A stretch of DNA of 64,000 nucleotides, taken from an uncultured Bacilli bacterium (GTDB lineage Bacteria > Bacillota_I > Bacilli_A > RFN20 > CAG-449). Positions 1 through 10,032 of this stretch are shown here, piece after piece (position 1 is the first letter of the stretch; each line of letters opens with the position of its first letter). The notes under the pieces are model-generated. The model did no database searches and had not been told where the DNA came from. It was given only the letters and a program-made list of their open reading frames with translations. A program made the position numbers and the translations under genes. The stretch covers positions 58,360 through 122,359 of the forward strand of contig CANQAG010000003.1 of assembly GCA_947588815.1 (NCBI GenBank), read 5' to 3'.

Positions 1-207
1 ATTACCTTTGCTTTTTTGAAAGTTGAAATTTTAGGAGCTATCTCTATAATCGGAGTTATCACATTGGTTATTTGTTTTTTAGGAGTTTTAATCGGAGGCT
101 TTTTTGGTGATAAATTGCAAGGTAAAGCTGAAATAGTCGGAGGAATTATTTTAATTTTAATGGGATTAAAAATATTGTTGGAACATTTAGGATGGCTACC
201 ATTTTAA
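1..207 (+). CDS. mntP: MntP-like manganese efflux pump, C-terminal part (cut by window edge)
   Basis: The frame is open from the first base, so this is the last 68 or so residues of a longer membrane protein. It has two hydrophobic segments, and the stretch around [15 protein letters not shown] and ILLEH matches the end of the MntP/YebN family (two DUF204 repeats; exports Mn2+ across the cytoplasmic membrane). The TTG at base 16 is internal and not the start. Its 3' end overlaps the convergent phosphodiesterase gene by 12 bp. Assignment rests on the C-terminal repeat only. Confidence 0.7.
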   Translation: MTFAFLKVEILGAISIIGVITLVICFLGVLIGGFFGDKLQGKAEIVGGIILILMGLKILLEHLGWLPF

Positions 208-636
208 AATATTTATCTTAATTGTATCATTGATTTCAATTATACAATATGTACCTTCGGTTCCGTCGCGGGGTCGTGTTAAAGAACCGGGATTTACAAT
301 ATATCGTGAATTTGGTAATTCTATAATCTTTGCAACATGAAGATGACCGAAAAGAATAATATCAATGTTATTATCGATCATATATCTTTCGTTAATTTTT
401 GAAGAATCATTTCCATGTAACATCAAAATTCTTTTGTTATTGATTGTTAAGGTTCTCTCACGTGGGAAAGGATAGTAATCCACATTACCTTTTACGGAAG
501 CAAACGGAGAAAGTTCTTCTAATGACAATTCACTGTCTCCAAGATGTAAAAAATAATCTCCGTCATAATGAAGATTTGTGAGATCTTTAATAAATGAGCG
601 ATCACGATGCGTGTCGCTAACGACTACTAATTTCAT
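196..636 (-). CDS. YfcE/MJ0936-family metallophosphoesterase
   Basis: A 146-residue calcineurin-like phosphoesterase. The metal-binding motifs occur in the expected order: SDTH at the N-terminus, LGDSE near residue 33, GNVD near 50, LHGND near 73, GHLH near 97 and a final NPGS. The length fits the short YfcE-type enzymes, which hydrolyse phosphodiester bonds with two metal ions; the cellular substrate is not known. It lies alone on the minus strand, convergent with the MntP-like gene. The ribosome binding site before the ATG is weak. Confidence 0.85.
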   Translation of the reverse strand: MKLVVVSDTHRDRSFIKDLTNLHYDGDYFLHLGDSELSLEELSPFASVKGNVDYYPFPRERTLTINNKRILMLHGNDSSKINERYMIDNNIDIILFGHLHVAKIIELPNSRYIVNPGSLTRPRDGTEGTYCIIEINDTIKINILKW

Positions 637-753
637 GTTGATATTTTAAAACATCTTGAAAAATTATGCATTATAAAGACAAGGATTTAAAAGAAATAAA
701 AAAAGTTACCGTTAAGATTATCTTCCGGTTATACTTTATTTAGAGGAACAACT

Positions 754-1950
754 ATGGAAAGTTTAAAAGAATTATATAAAATCGGAAGAGGGCCTTCTTC
801 TTCACATACTATTGGCCCCGAAAGAGCCGCAAAAATTATGATGGAAAGATATCCAACAGCGGATTTTTTTGAAGTGGAATTATTAGGATCTTTAGCTTTT
901 ACGGGAAAAGGTCATAGAACAGATTTTGTATTGCAAAAAACTTTTAATGTTGATTGTAAAGTTGTCTTTAATACCGAGCTTAAAGAATTAATGCATCCAA
1001 ATACATTCATTATCCGCGCATATAAAGATAATCAACTTCTTGCTTCTTTAACTTTTTATAGTATTGGTGGTGGTAGTCTTCAAATTGAAGGTGAAGAAAA
1101 AACACCTAAAGATGAAATTTATTCTGAGAAAAATATGAAAGAAATAATTTTTTGGTGTCATTTAAATAATTGTTCTTTTGTGGATTATGTTTTTGCGCAT
1201 GAGAAAGTAACAATAAAAGGTTATTTAAATAAAGTTTATGAAAAAATGGAAGAATCAATTGAAAGAGGACTGCAAAAACAAGGAACCTTACCAGGGAAAC
1301 TTCATATAGAACGGAAAGCAAAAAGTATTTATGATTCGCGCATTCAAGGTGAAGATAATTGCGATCTAAAAACAATAGCTAGTTATGCATTAGCTGTCGC
1401 TGAAGAAAACGCCGCTGGAGAACAAGTAGTGACTGCTCCAACGTGTGGTTCTAGTGGGGTGCTTCCTGCGATTCTTCGTTTTGCTAAAGAAAAATATCAT
1501 TTCAGCCAAGAAAAAATTATAGAATCATTGGCTGTTGCCGGTATTTTTGGAAATGTTGTCAAAACGAATGCTTCGATTTCGGGTGCGGAGTGTGGATGTC
1601 AAGCAGAATTAGGAACAGCATGTGCTATGGCGTCTACGGCCCTAGCGTATCTTTTTGATTTATCGCTTGAGCAAATAGAATATGTTGCAGAGATGGCCTT
1701 AGAACATAATTTGGGTCTCACATGTGATCCGCTTGAAGGTATGGTTCAAATTCCGTGTATTGAAAGAAATGTAATTATCGCTTTAAGGGTTTTGGACTTA
1801 GTCGAACTAGCGAAACTTTTTACTAATTCTCACAAAATATCTTTTGATATGGTGGTCCAAACGATGAAAGAAACCGGAATGGATCTTAGTTATAAATATC
1901 GTGAAACCGCTGAAGGCGGATTGGCTCGATTAAAAGATAAGATTATTTAA
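754..1950 (+). CDS. sdaA: L-serine dehydratase, single chain (iron-sulfur type)
   Basis: A 398-residue protein that carries both the beta domain (N-terminal GPSSSHTIGPERAA) and the alpha domain (TAPTCGSSGVLPA near residue 228, then ECGCQAELG and CDPLEGMVQIPC) of oxygen-sensitive [4Fe-4S] L-serine ammonia-lyases, which convert serine to pyruvate and ammonia. The cluster cysteines are present. It is shorter than the usual fused enzymes of about 450 residues, mostly in the linker between domains. A site TTTAGAGGAAC precedes the ATG. glyA, which interconverts serine and glycine, lies 6 kb downstream, suggesting serine catabolism in an anaerobe. Confidence 0.85.
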   Translation: MESLKELYKIGRGPSSSHTIGPERAAKIMMERYPTADFFEVELLGSLAFTGKGHRTDFVLQKTFNVDCKVVFNTELKELMHPNTFIIRAYKDNQLLASLTFYSIGGGSLQIEGEEKTPKDEIYSEKNMKEIIFWCHLNNCSFVDYVFAHEKVTIKGYLNKVYEKMEESIERGLQKQGTLPGKLHIERKAKSIYDSRIQGEDNCDLKTIASYALAVAEENAAGEQVVTAPTCGSSGVLPAILRFAKEKYHFSQEKIIESLAVAGIFGNVVKTNASISGAECGCQAELGTACAMASTALAYLFDLSLEQIEYVAEMALEHNLGLTCDPLEGMVQIPCIERNVIIALRVLDLVELAKLFTNSHKISFDMVVQTMKETGMDLSYKYRETAEGGLARLKDKII

Positions 1951-2151
1951 TTGATGAATGTCAAACTCGTTTAAATTTTTAAAATTAATAGTACTATTTC
2001 ACAATTTTGAAAAAATAATTTATTTTGCAAAATAGATGACCATTTCTGGAGTACAAAAGAATTAACACCACACAATATTCATCGGCAATTCACTTGGATT
2101 TTTATTTAAAAAATAAGATTAATTAATCGAGTATTATTTGATAATAAGTAA

Positions 2152-2160
2152 TGATATAAT
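2152..2160 (+). promoter_or_regulatory. Extended -10 promoter for the ABC exporter operon
   Basis: TGATATAAT is a TGn-extended -10 box 27 bp before the ATG of the first ABC gene. No good -35 box is visible, as is common for extended -10 promoters. It sits at the end of a 236-bp AT-rich gap in which no gene is seen. Confidence 0.45.
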
Positions 2161-2186
2161 TTATTTTGTTCAAATGGGGTTAAGAA

Positions 2187-3914
2187 ATGATTGAACTTTA
2201 TCGTAAATATCTTAAGAAGTATAAAAAAGAGGTCATTTTAGGACCCTTGTTTAAGTTAATTGAAGCGATTTTTGAATTAATTGTCCCTTTAGTTGTGGCT
2301 TATATTATTGATCATGGTATAAAAAATAAAGAATTTGAAACTATCTACAAAATGGGTGGCGTTTTAATCGCTTTAGCGGTTGTCGGATTATGCTCAACTT
2401 TGGTTTGTCAGTTTTTTGCTTCAAAAGTTTCACAAAAAGTCGGAACACAAATGCGGAAAGACTTATATGTTCATATAAACAGTTTATCTAATCGAGAAAT
2501 CGATAAACTGACTGTCTCAAGCCTGCAAACCAGATTGGTTAACGATACGATTCAAGTTCAAAATTCAATTGCGATGTTGATTCGTCTTGCAATACGAGCT
2601 CCATTTATTGTCGTTGGGGCCACGATTATGTCCTTTATGATTAGTCCTACTTTGGCGATTATCTTTGTGTTTGCAACTCTAGCAATCGGGTTAATAATCT
2701 TTTTGGTTTCTAAATTTTCATTACCACATAATAAAAAGATGCAACAACAATTAGATGACTTGACTGTTATTACTAAGGAGAATCTCACTGGTGCTAGAGT
2801 GGTTAGGGCATTTTCCAAACAACAATATGAGCAAAAGCGTTTTTATGATAAGGCGAATAGTTTGGAAAAAACGTCACTTAAAATCGCCAAAATTTCATCG
2901 TGCCTCAATCCATTGACGAGTGTCGTCGTCAATATGACGATAGTTTTAATAATTTATTTTGGAATGTTTCAAGTTGAAAGTGCCTCACTTACTCAAGGGC
3001 AAATTATCTCACTTGTCAATTATATGACTCAGATTTCAATTGCGATTGTTGTTGTCGCCAATTTGGTGGTGCTATTTTCTAAAGCAAGCGCTTCGTCAAA
3101 AAGAATAAATGAAGTCTTTAATACTTCTTCAAGTATTATAAATGGAACCGAAAAGTTTGAAGATTCAAAGATAAGTATTGAATTTAAAAAAGTAGATATG
3201 CGATATAGCGATTCTGCGATGAACGCTTTGAGTGATATTAATTTTAAAGTGGAAAGCGGAATGACGCTTGGAATAATCGGAGGAACCGGAGCTGGCAAAT
3301 CAACATTGATCAATCTTTTAATGAGATTTTATGATGTAAATAATGGTGAGATTTTGATAAACGGTCTAAATATAAAAGAATACGATATAAAATCTTTGCG
3401 TGAAAATATAGCGGTTGTTCATCAAAAACCGACTTTATTCAGTGGCACGATTAAAGCAAATCTGAAGTATGGCAAAGAAGATGCAACAGAAGACGAAATG
3501 TATGAAGCGTTGAAAATGGCAAATGCCTATGATTTTGTATGTGAAAAAGAAGGATTAGAAACCGTGGTTCTTCAAGGTGGCAAAAACTTTTCGGGTGGAC
3601 AAAAACAACGTTTAGCGATCGCTCGTGCGTTAATTCGTAATCCGAAATTATTAATCCTGGATGATGCGACTTCAGCATTAGATTATAAGACCGAGGCTGA
3701 AGTTAAAAAAGCGATTTTCAAACGTTTTAAAGGGACGATGATCGTTATTTCCCAAAGAGTAGCGACGATTAAAAATCTTGATCAAATCATCGTCTTAGAA
3801 GACGGATTAATTGTTGGTTTTGGAAATCATCGTGATTTATATGAAAATTGTGAAGTTTATCGTGAAATTTGCGATTCACAACTATCGAAAGATGAGGTGA
3901 ACCGCGATGAATAA
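2187..3914 (+). CDS. ABC exporter half-transporter, degenerate-site subunit
   Basis: A 575-residue protein with an N-terminal six-helix ABC_membrane domain (residues 1-300) and a C-terminal ATPase. Walker A GGTGAGKST lies near 365 and signature FSGGQ near 468. The Walker B glutamate is replaced by aspartate (LILDDATSALD, near 492) and the switch histidine by glutamine (VISQR, near 523). This is the pattern of the non-catalytic partner in heterodimeric type IV exporters such as LmrCD, BmrCD and TM287/288. The next ABC gene overlaps it by 8 bp. The substrate (drug, peptide or lipid) cannot be told from sequence. Confidence 0.87.
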   Translation: MIELYRKYLKKYKKEVILGPLFKLIEAIFELIVPLVVAYIIDHGIKNKEFETIYKMGGVLIALAVVGLCSTLVCQFFASKVSQKVGTQMRKDLYVHINSLSNREIDKLTVSSLQTRLVNDTIQVQNSIAMLIRLAIRAPFIVVGATIMSFMISPTLAIIFVFATLAIGLIIFLVSKFSLPHNKKMQQQLDDLTVITKENLTGARVVRAFSKQQYEQKRFYDKANSLEKTSLKIAKISSCLNPLTSVVVNMTIVLIIYFGMFQVESASLTQGQIISLVNYMTQISIAIVVVANLVVLFSKASASSKRINEVFNTSSSIINGTEKFEDSKISIEFKKVDMRYSDSAMNALSDINFKVESGMTLGIIGGTGAGKSTLINLLMRFYDVNNGEILINGLNIKEYDIKSLRENIAVVHQKPTLFSGTIKANLKYGKEDATEDEMYEALKMANAYDFVCEKEGLETVVLQGGKNFSGGQKQRLAIARALIRNPKLLILDDATSALDYKTEAEVKKAIFKRFKGTMIVISQRVATIKNLDQIIVLEDGLIVGFGNHRDLYENCEVYREICDSQLSKDEVNRDE

Positions 3915-5643
3915 AAATATTTTAAGAAGAATATTACATTACACTAAACCTTATAGAAAGTGGATCGTCACGACGATAATTTCTGCACTAATCTATGTTT
4001 TGACCACACTTATTATCCCGATTATTACCGGAGATGCAATCAATTCGGTGGTAGGACCGCGACAAGTAGATTATAAAGCGGTGACAATAAGAATCTTGAT
4101 TATAATAGTGCTTTTTGTAATAGGCGCAATCGCAGAATGGATCTTATCATATGCTTCTAACGAGTTAAGTTATAAAACAGTAAAAGATATGCGAAAAGAT
4201 GCGATTGATAAAATATTAAATGTTGATTTAAAGCATTTAGATGCAATGGCAACAGGTGATATTATCACTAACGTAATTACTGATGTCGATCAAGTTAGCG
4301 ATGGATTAATTCAATGTTTTAAACAATTTTTTACCGGAATCATTACCATAATCGGAACTTTAGTTTTGATGTTTGTGATTTGTTTTCCAATCGCCATCGC
4401 GGTCGTCATTTTAACTCCGTTAAGTTTATTTGTGGCTTCTTATATTGCAAAATCTTCCGCGGAAACTTTCAAATTGCAATCTAATAAAAGAGGGGAATTA
4501 GGCGCCTTTGTAAATGAGTATCTTTCAAATCAAAGTATTGTCACTTCGTATGGATTAGAGCAAAAAACGATTGATGATTTTGAAAAAATCAATCAAGAAT
4601 TAGATAAATATGGTTTTAAATCTCAGATTTTCGGAGCTTTAATCAATCCGTCTACGCGTTTTGTCAACGCGATTATCTATGCCGTTTTGGCAGTTGGAGG
4701 GGCCCTAATAGTTTTAGATGGGCGTTTCGGTTTAACAATCGGGGCTTTATATTCATTTCTTACTTATGCTTCGCATTATACAAAGCCGTTTAATGAAATT
4801 TCGGGAGTAATCGCCGAATTACAGAATTCCTTCGCTTCCGCAAAAAGAATTTTTGCGTTTTTGGATATCGAAGATCAATCTAGTGATAAAAATAATTATG
4901 TATTAAGAGATCCTCAAGGAAATTTTAATTTAGATAATGTGAGTTTCTCCTATAATGATAAAAAAATAGTAATCGATAATTTAAATTTAGAAATTAAAAA
5001 AGGAACCGCGGTTGCTATTGTAGGACCGACAGGATGCGGAAAAACGACGTTGATAAATCTTTTAATGCGTTTTTACGATGTGAATCAAGGAATAATAAAG
5101 TTAGATAATCATGATATTAAAACTCTGACTAGAAATTCGTTACGAGAAGGGTTTGGAATGGTGCTTCAAGATAGTTGGATCTTTAAAGGTTCAATTAGAG
5201 ATAACGTCGCATATTCCGTCGATAATGCGACTGAAGAAGAAATAATTGCCGCTTGCAAAAGTAGCAAAGTACACAATTTTGTAATGAGAATGGAGCACGG
5301 ATATGATACGATAATCGATGATGCAAGTGGTCTTTCTGAAGGACAAAAACAGCTGATTTGCATCGCCAGATTAATGCTTAAAGATCCAAAAATATTGATC
5401 CTTGATGAAGCGACATCCTCACTTGATACCAGAAGTGAAATTATCATTCAAAATAACTTTAAAAAGTTAATTAAAGGTAAAACTTCATTTATTATCGCTC
5501 ATCGATTGGCGACTATTAAAGAAGCCGACATAATCTTGGTAATGAAAAATGGCCAGATTGTCGAAAGAGGAACACATGAAGCCTTGCTTTCACAAAAAGG
5601 GTTCTATTTTGAACTTTATAATGCTCAGTTTAATGGTGAGTAG
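3907..5643 (+). CDS. ABC exporter half-transporter, catalytic subunit
   Basis: A 578-residue partner of the preceding gene with the same TMD-NBD layout. Walker A GPTGCGKTT (near 377), Walker B LILDEATSSLD and the H-loop IIAHR are all canonical, but the signature is LSEGQ instead of LSGGQ. Paired with the upstream subunit this gives one competent ATP site (Walker residues here, FSGGQ from the partner) and one impaired site, as known for heterodimeric exporters. The start overlaps the upstream gene, with GATGAGGTGAACCGCG providing the ribosome site, so the two are translated together. Confidence 0.87.
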   Translation: MNKNILRRILHYTKPYRKWIVTTIISALIYVLTTLIIPIITGDAINSVVGPRQVDYKAVTIRILIIIVLFVIGAIAEWILSYASNELSYKTVKDMRKDAIDKILNVDLKHLDAMATGDIITNVITDVDQVSDGLIQCFKQFFTGIITIIGTLVLMFVICFPIAIAVVILTPLSLFVASYIAKSSAETFKLQSNKRGELGAFVNEYLSNQSIVTSYGLEQKTIDDFEKINQELDKYGFKSQIFGALINPSTRFVNAIIYAVLAVGGALIVLDGRFGLTIGALYSFLTYASHYTKPFNEISGVIAELQNSFASAKRIFAFLDIEDQSSDKNNYVLRDPQGNFNLDNVSFSYNDKKIVIDNLNLEIKKGTAVAIVGPTGCGKTTLINLLMRFYDVNQGIIKLDNHDIKTLTRNSLREGFGMVLQDSWIFKGSIRDNVAYSVDNATEEEIIAACKSSKVHNFVMRMEHGYDTIIDDASGLSEGQKQLICIARLMLKDPKILILDEATSSLDTRSEIIIQNNFKKLIKGKTSFIIAHRLATIKEADIILVMKNGQIVERGTHEALLSQKGFYFELYNAQFNGE

Positions 5644-5654
5644 AAAGGAAAATT

Positions 5655-6749
5655 ATGAAAAATCCTAAAGCAGATAAATTTTATATGCCGGGCGAATATG
5701 AGCCTCACGAAAAAACTTTGATGCTTTTTCCGTTTCGCGGAGATGTGTGGCGTTTAAAAGCAAAGCCGGCGCGCGCCGTTTTTCAACAACTCGTTAAAGC
5801 TATCAGTGAATATGAACCGGTTTTAATAGGGGTAAGAAAAAGCGATTTTGAAGTTGCTAAAGAATTATTAAACTTTAAAAATGTTTCGCTAATTGAAATG
5901 AATTACGATGATTGTTGGATGCGCGATGTAGGACCAACTTTTGTTGTCGATAATAAAGGGGACATTCGCGGCGTTGATTGGAAATTCAACGCTTGGGGCG
6001 GAAGTTACGATGGCTTATACGAACCTTATGATGCGGACGATAAAGTTGCGGCTACTATTTTAGAAAATGAAGGTATTGAAAGGTACCGTCTCGATGATTT
6101 TGTGTTAGAAGGCGGGTCGATTCACGTTGACGGAGAAGGAACGGCGTTAGTGACTGAAGCCTGTTTGCTATCGAAAGGAAGAAATCCGCATTTGACAAAA
6201 GAAGAGATAGAAAGCAAACTCAAAGATTATCTTAATGTAGAAAAAGTAATCTGGTTGCCACGTGGTATTTATCTTGATGAAACTAATGAACATGTTGATA
6301 ATGTCGCGTGTTTTATAAAACCAGGAGAGGTTTTAATGGCATATTGCACTGATCCGCAAGATCCACAATATGAACTGTCTAAAGTCACATATGATGCGCT
6401 TTTAAAACAAAAAGACGCTAAAGGGAGACAAATCAAAGTTCATAAGATGGTAATGCCAAATCCTGTTTACATTAGTGATGAAGAAGCGGAAGGATTAGAA
6501 ATAAAAAAAGATAGTTTAAATCGCATAAAAGGGATGCGTTTGGCAGCCTCATATGTTAATTTTTATATAATTAACGGAGCGATTGTAATGCCGGGATTTA
6601 ATGATCCTAATGATAAACTAGCTAAAGAGACGTTAGAAAAACTTTTTCCAGAACGAAAAATTATTCAAATCAATACCCGAGAAATTCTTTTAGGAGGAGG
6701 CAATATTCATTGCTTGACTCAACAAATGCCAAGGAGAAAATCAAGATGA
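5655..6749 (+). CDS. aguA: Agmatine deiminase
   Basis: A 364-residue guanidino-modifying enzyme that converts agmatine to N-carbamoylputrescine and ammonia. Family motifs include MPGEYEPHEKTLM at the N-terminus, DCWMRDVGPT near 90, NAWGG, LEGGSIHVDGEGT, ETNEHVDN and the catalytic cysteine in GGGNIHCLTQQ (C353). A site GAAAGG precedes the ATG 11 bp after the ABC operon. The stop overlaps the start of aguB in an ATGA, so the two enzymes are made together. No agmatine/putrescine antiporter or arginine decarboxylase is in the window; the upstream ABC exporter is not a known partner. Confidence 0.93.
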   Translation: MKNPKADKFYMPGEYEPHEKTLMLFPFRGDVWRLKAKPARAVFQQLVKAISEYEPVLIGVRKSDFEVAKELLNFKNVSLIEMNYDDCWMRDVGPTFVVDNKGDIRGVDWKFNAWGGSYDGLYEPYDADDKVAATILENEGIERYRLDDFVLEGGSIHVDGEGTALVTEACLLSKGRNPHLTKEEIESKLKDYLNVEKVIWLPRGIYLDETNEHVDNVACFIKPGEVLMAYCTDPQDPQYELSKVTYDALLKQKDAKGRQIKVHKMVMPNPVYISDEEAEGLEIKKDSLNRIKGMRLAASYVNFYIINGAIVMPGFNDPNDKLAKETLEKLFPERKIIQINTREILLGGGNIHCLTQQMPRRKSR

Positions 6750-7600
6750 GAAAAGTTAAAGTTGCTGCAACGCAAATGGCGACAAGTTGGAATCGAGAAG
6801 ATAATTTAATGAAAGCGGAACGCTTAGTGCGAAAAGCCGCTCAAGAGGGAGCAAATATTATTCTCCTTCAAGAATTATTTGAAACACCGTATTTTTGTCA
6901 AAAAGAAAAATATAAGTATTTTCAATTAGCGACTACAAGTGAAACAAATGAAGCGATTAAAAGATTTAAAAAGATAGCCAAGGAATTACATGTCGTTTTA
7001 CCGATTTCGTTTTTTGAACGAGCTAATAATGTCTTTTATAATTCTTTGGCACTTATAGATACTGATGGCGAAGTTAAAGGTATCTATCGTAAAACTCATA
7101 TTCCTACTGGGGAATGTTATGAAGAAAAATTTTATTTTTCTCCAGGCGATACGGGCTTTATGGTATTTGATACAGAATTTGGAAAGTTGGGTCTTGGAAT
7201 TTGCTGGGATCAATGGTTCCCGGAAACGGCTCGCTCTTTAGCTTTATTAGGCGCGGAAATTTTAATGTTTCCTACGGCGATAGGGTCAGAACCAACTCCG
7301 ACCATTGATTCAAAATTGCATTGGCAAAACACAATGAGAGGACACGCCGCTGCGAACATCATGCCCTTAGTGGCATCTAATCGTGTGGGAGTTGAAAAGG
7401 ATGATGATTCTTCGATGACATTCTATGGTTCTTCTTTTATCGCCAATGAAGAAGGAGAAATCGTTAAAGAATTAAATCGTACCGAAGAGAATATTCTAGT
7501 AGCGGAATTTGATTTAGATGAAATAGCTAAAAAAAGATATTCTTGGGGTGTTTTCCGTGATCGACGACCGGAAATGTACAAGACCCTTTTGAAAAAATAA
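6746..7600 (+). CDS. aguB: N-carbamoylputrescine amidase
   Basis: A 284-residue nitrilase-superfamily enzyme that hydrolyses N-carbamoylputrescine to putrescine, CO2 and ammonia. The catalytic triad is visible: Glu43 in LLQELFE, Lys in YRKTHIP and Cys in GICWDQWFPE. I chose the ATG overlapping the aguA stop because AAGGAG lies 9 bp before it and the protein then begins MRKVKVAATQM as expected; an in-frame upstream TTG would add 12 unlikely residues. With aguA it forms the two-step agmatine-to-putrescine route, usable for polyamine supply or nitrogen. Confidence 0.93.
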   Translation: MRKVKVAATQMATSWNREDNLMKAERLVRKAAQEGANIILLQELFETPYFCQKEKYKYFQLATTSETNEAIKRFKKIAKELHVVLPISFFERANNVFYNSLALIDTDGEVKGIYRKTHIPTGECYEEKFYFSPGDTGFMVFDTEFGKLGLGICWDQWFPETARSLALLGAEILMFPTAIGSEPTPTIDSKLHWQNTMRGHAAANIMPLVASNRVGVEKDDDSSMTFYGSSFIANEEGEIVKELNRTEENILVAEFDLDEIAKKRYSWGVFRDRRPEMYKTLLKK

Positions 7601-7612
7601 GGAGAATAGGTT

Positions 7613-8860
7613 ATGAATCAAAATTTAAAAAAAGTTGATGAAGAAGTTTATGAAGCCATTGCGTTAGAGAGGCTTCGCCAAGAACAACATCTTGAATTAA
7701 TTGCTTCGGAAAATTATGTTTCCAAAGCAGTTTTAGAAGCGCAAGGCTCGATCATGACCAACAAATATGCGGAAGGTTATCCGTCTAAACGCTATTATGG
7801 TGGTTGTGAATATGTAGATATTGTTGAAGAACTAGCGTGTGAACGATTAAAAAAACTTTTCGATTGCAAATTTGCTAACGTGCAACCACATTCAGGATCA
7901 CAAGCCAATATGGCAGCAATTCGTTCTTTGATTAATCTTCATGATCGAATTTTGGGGATGAGCCTCGATGGTGGTGGCCATCTTACTCATGGTTATCACT
8001 TGTCTTTTTCGGGTCAAGATTATGAAAGTTATTCTTATGGTATTGATTCAAATACTGAAATGATCGATTATGACGCAATTGAAAAATATGCTTTAGAAAT
8101 CAAACCTCGTTTGATTATTGCAGGAGCCTCAGCTTATCCTCGCAAAATTGACTTTAAACGTTTTAGGGAGATTGCCGATAAAGTAGGAGCTTATCTTATG
8201 GTTGATATGGCTCATATTGCCGGTTTAGTAGCGGCCGGATTGCATCAAAATCCGTGCCCTTATGCCCATGTTGTAACATCTACCACTCATAAAACATTGC
8301 GTGGTCCCCGCGGTGGAATTATTTTAACCAACGATGAAGAACTTTATAAAAAGATCAATAAAACTGTATTCCCCGGTGTTCAAGGAGGACCGCTTATGCA
8401 TGTTATTGCCGCAAAAGCGGTCGCTTTTAAAGAAGCCTTAGATCCCTCTTTTATCGAATATCAAAAGCAAGTGGTTAAAAATGCGGCAGCATTGGCAAAT
8501 GAATTGAAAAATTTGCAATATCATGTTGTTAGCGGTGGCACTGATAATCATCTTCTTTTATTGGATGTAAAAAGCAGTGCTCATATTACCGGTAAGGCAG
8601 CAGAAACCTTACTTCATAGTGTCAATATTACGTGCAATAAAAATACCATTCCAAATGATACCGAAAAACCTTTTTATGCTAGCGGTATTCGTCTTGGAAC
8701 TCCAGCTTTAACGACTCGTGGTATGAAAGAGGCGGAAATGATATTAATTGCAAGACTTATTGATAGAGCCTTGAAAAATAGCGAAAACGAAAAAGTGCTT
8801 TGCGAAATAAAGCAAGAAGTTATCAAATTAACTGAACGTTTTCCGTTAAACTATGATTAG
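7613..8860 (+). CDS. glyA: Serine hydroxymethyltransferase
   Basis: A 415-residue PLP enzyme that interconverts serine and glycine while charging tetrahydrofolate. Clear motifs are ASENYVS, the SKRYYGG and HSGSQANMA region, the PLP lysine in [16 protein letters not shown] and [12 protein letters not shown]. Length is typical. AAGGAG lies before the ATG and the gene follows aguB by 12 bp, so it may share a transcript. Its stop is one base from the end of the convergent DUF3810 gene, with no visible terminator between. Confidence 0.96.
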   Translation: MNQNLKKVDEEVYEAIALERLRQEQHLELIASENYVSKAVLEAQGSIMTNKYAEGYPSKRYYGGCEYVDIVEELACERLKKLFDCKFANVQPHSGSQANMAAIRSLINLHDRILGMSLDGGGHLTHGYHLSFSGQDYESYSYGIDSNTEMIDYDAIEKYALEIKPRLIIAGASAYPRKIDFKRFREIADKVGAYLMVDMAHIAGLVAAGLHQNPCPYAHVVTSTTHKTLRGPRGGIILTNDEELYKKINKTVFPGVQGGPLMHVIAAKAVAFKEALDPSFIEYQKQVVKNAAALANELKNLQYHVVSGGTDNHLLLLDVKSSAHITGKAAETLLHSVNITCNKNTIPNDTEKPFYASGIRLGTPALTTRGMKEAEMILIARLIDRALKNSENEKVLCEIKQEVIKLTERFPLNYD

Positions 8861-8861
8861 T

Positions 8862-10007
8862 TTATCGATTTTTATAATTTGTAATTAATAATTTTTGATA
8901 ATTAGAATAATCATTGATCGTTATTTGTGGATTTCCGTTTTCATCGAGATTATTTTCATCGATTGAAACATTCATATTGTCTACATAGGCAGAAGTGCCT
9001 TCACTTTGACCTTGTAAATTTAAATAAACGTTGTTAAAGAAAGAACCGACATCATTTAAAAATTTGTTATGTGACCAAAAACTGTTGCTGTTTTCCCATT
9101 CTTTGGTGATAGCAGAATCGATTCTAGAAGAAAAATCAGTATAGTAATTGTAATCTGTAATTGATAATAATTCTTTAATTGATGAAAAAACTTCGAAATA
9201 AGCAGAGTATTGTAAGAAAGGATCGTCGCTGTTTAAAATAACATACGCGGCGATAAGATTGGCATCATCTTCGCGAGCGACGCCTTTGGCATGAGCAATT
9301 TCATGAGCATAGCAAAATGCAGTTTCAGCTATAGGAATATCTTTATTGATGCTTATTTCAACTGTCGGAGCAAAGAAATTGCCGGTTATGTGCATTTGAG
9401 ACATAAACCAAGAGAAAAAAGCGTTTTTGACTTTAGGCTGATAATCAATAAAATAGTCACCTTCGATTTTATCAAATTCTTTGTTGATAATTTCTGAAAG
9501 TTCATCATTACTATAAGGATTTATAACAAGTCCGTTATCATCACGAGTTACTTTTTTTGAGACTTCGTTAAAAAGTTTAAGATGATATTCGGACATCTGT
9601 TTTATTTCTTGGCTTGAAACTTTCTCGGTATTGATATCGATAGGCAAGTCACTTCTACCATAAGCAACACTGCCCGTGATTGTATAATACAAGGATACAA
9701 AAACTATTAAACAGACAACGGAAAGGGCTTGATTAATGGCGCTTATCCATTTAAATTTTATTAATTTTATTATAAGCATGACAATGGTAACAATAATTAG
9801 CAAAATTGCGATAACGACTAACAATTCAAATAAAGAAAAAGAGATGTTATTTGTTATTCCGCCCATCCAATTATTATAAAAATTACCAAAAGCTTTTGTA
9901 TACCAATCGCTAAGACCAGCATTGGATTTGAAGGCCGCCCAAATGACGATAAGGACAACCATAACCGCTATTGAAATACCTTTTGCAATTATCGAAATTA
10001 ATTTCAT
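8862..10007 (-). CDS. DUF3810 membrane protein with zincin motif
   Basis: About 381 residues. Three hydrophobic segments in the first 115 residues are followed by an extracellular-type domain with CYAHEIAHAKGVAREDDAN, an HExxH motif with a following acidic residue as in zinc metallopeptidases. This is the mark of family DUF3810, whose function is unknown. I preferred the ATG at 10007 over an in-frame GTG at 10019 because GGTGATC sits just before it. The C-terminus is polar. Proteolytic activity is inferred from the motif only. Confidence 0.75.
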   Translation of the reverse strand: MKLISIIAKGISIAVMVVLIVIWAAFKSNAGLSDWYTKAFGNFYNNWMGGITNNISFSLFELLVVIAILLIIVTIVMLIIKLIKFKWISAINQALSVVCLIVFVSLYYTITGSVAYGRSDLPIDINTEKVSSQEIKQMSEYHLKLFNEVSKKVTRDDNGLVINPYSNDELSEIINKEFDKIEGDYFIDYQPKVKNAFFSWFMSQMHITGNFFAPTVEISINKDIPIAETAFCYAHEIAHAKGVAREDDANLIAAYVILNSDDPFLQYSAYFEVFSSIKELLSITDYNYYTDFSSRIDSAITKEWENSNSFWSHNKFLNDVGSFFNNVYLNLQGQSEGTSAYVDNMNVSIDENNLDENGNPQITINDYSNYQKLLITNYKNR

Positions 10008-10023
10008 GTAGATCACCAAAAAT

Positions 10024-10032
10024 ATTATATCA
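10024..10032 (-). promoter_or_regulatory. Extended -10 promoter for the DUF3810 gene
   Basis: Read on the minus strand this is TGATATAAT, an extended -10 box about 17 bp before the chosen ATG. This implies a very short leader. The divergent mscL gene starts only 66 bp from the DUF3810 start, so the two promoters share this gap. Confidence 0.4.

Noticed and set aside
1106-1375. Antisense gene within sdaA
   Set aside because: No ribosome site and no family similarity; it mirrors the AT-rich coding strand.
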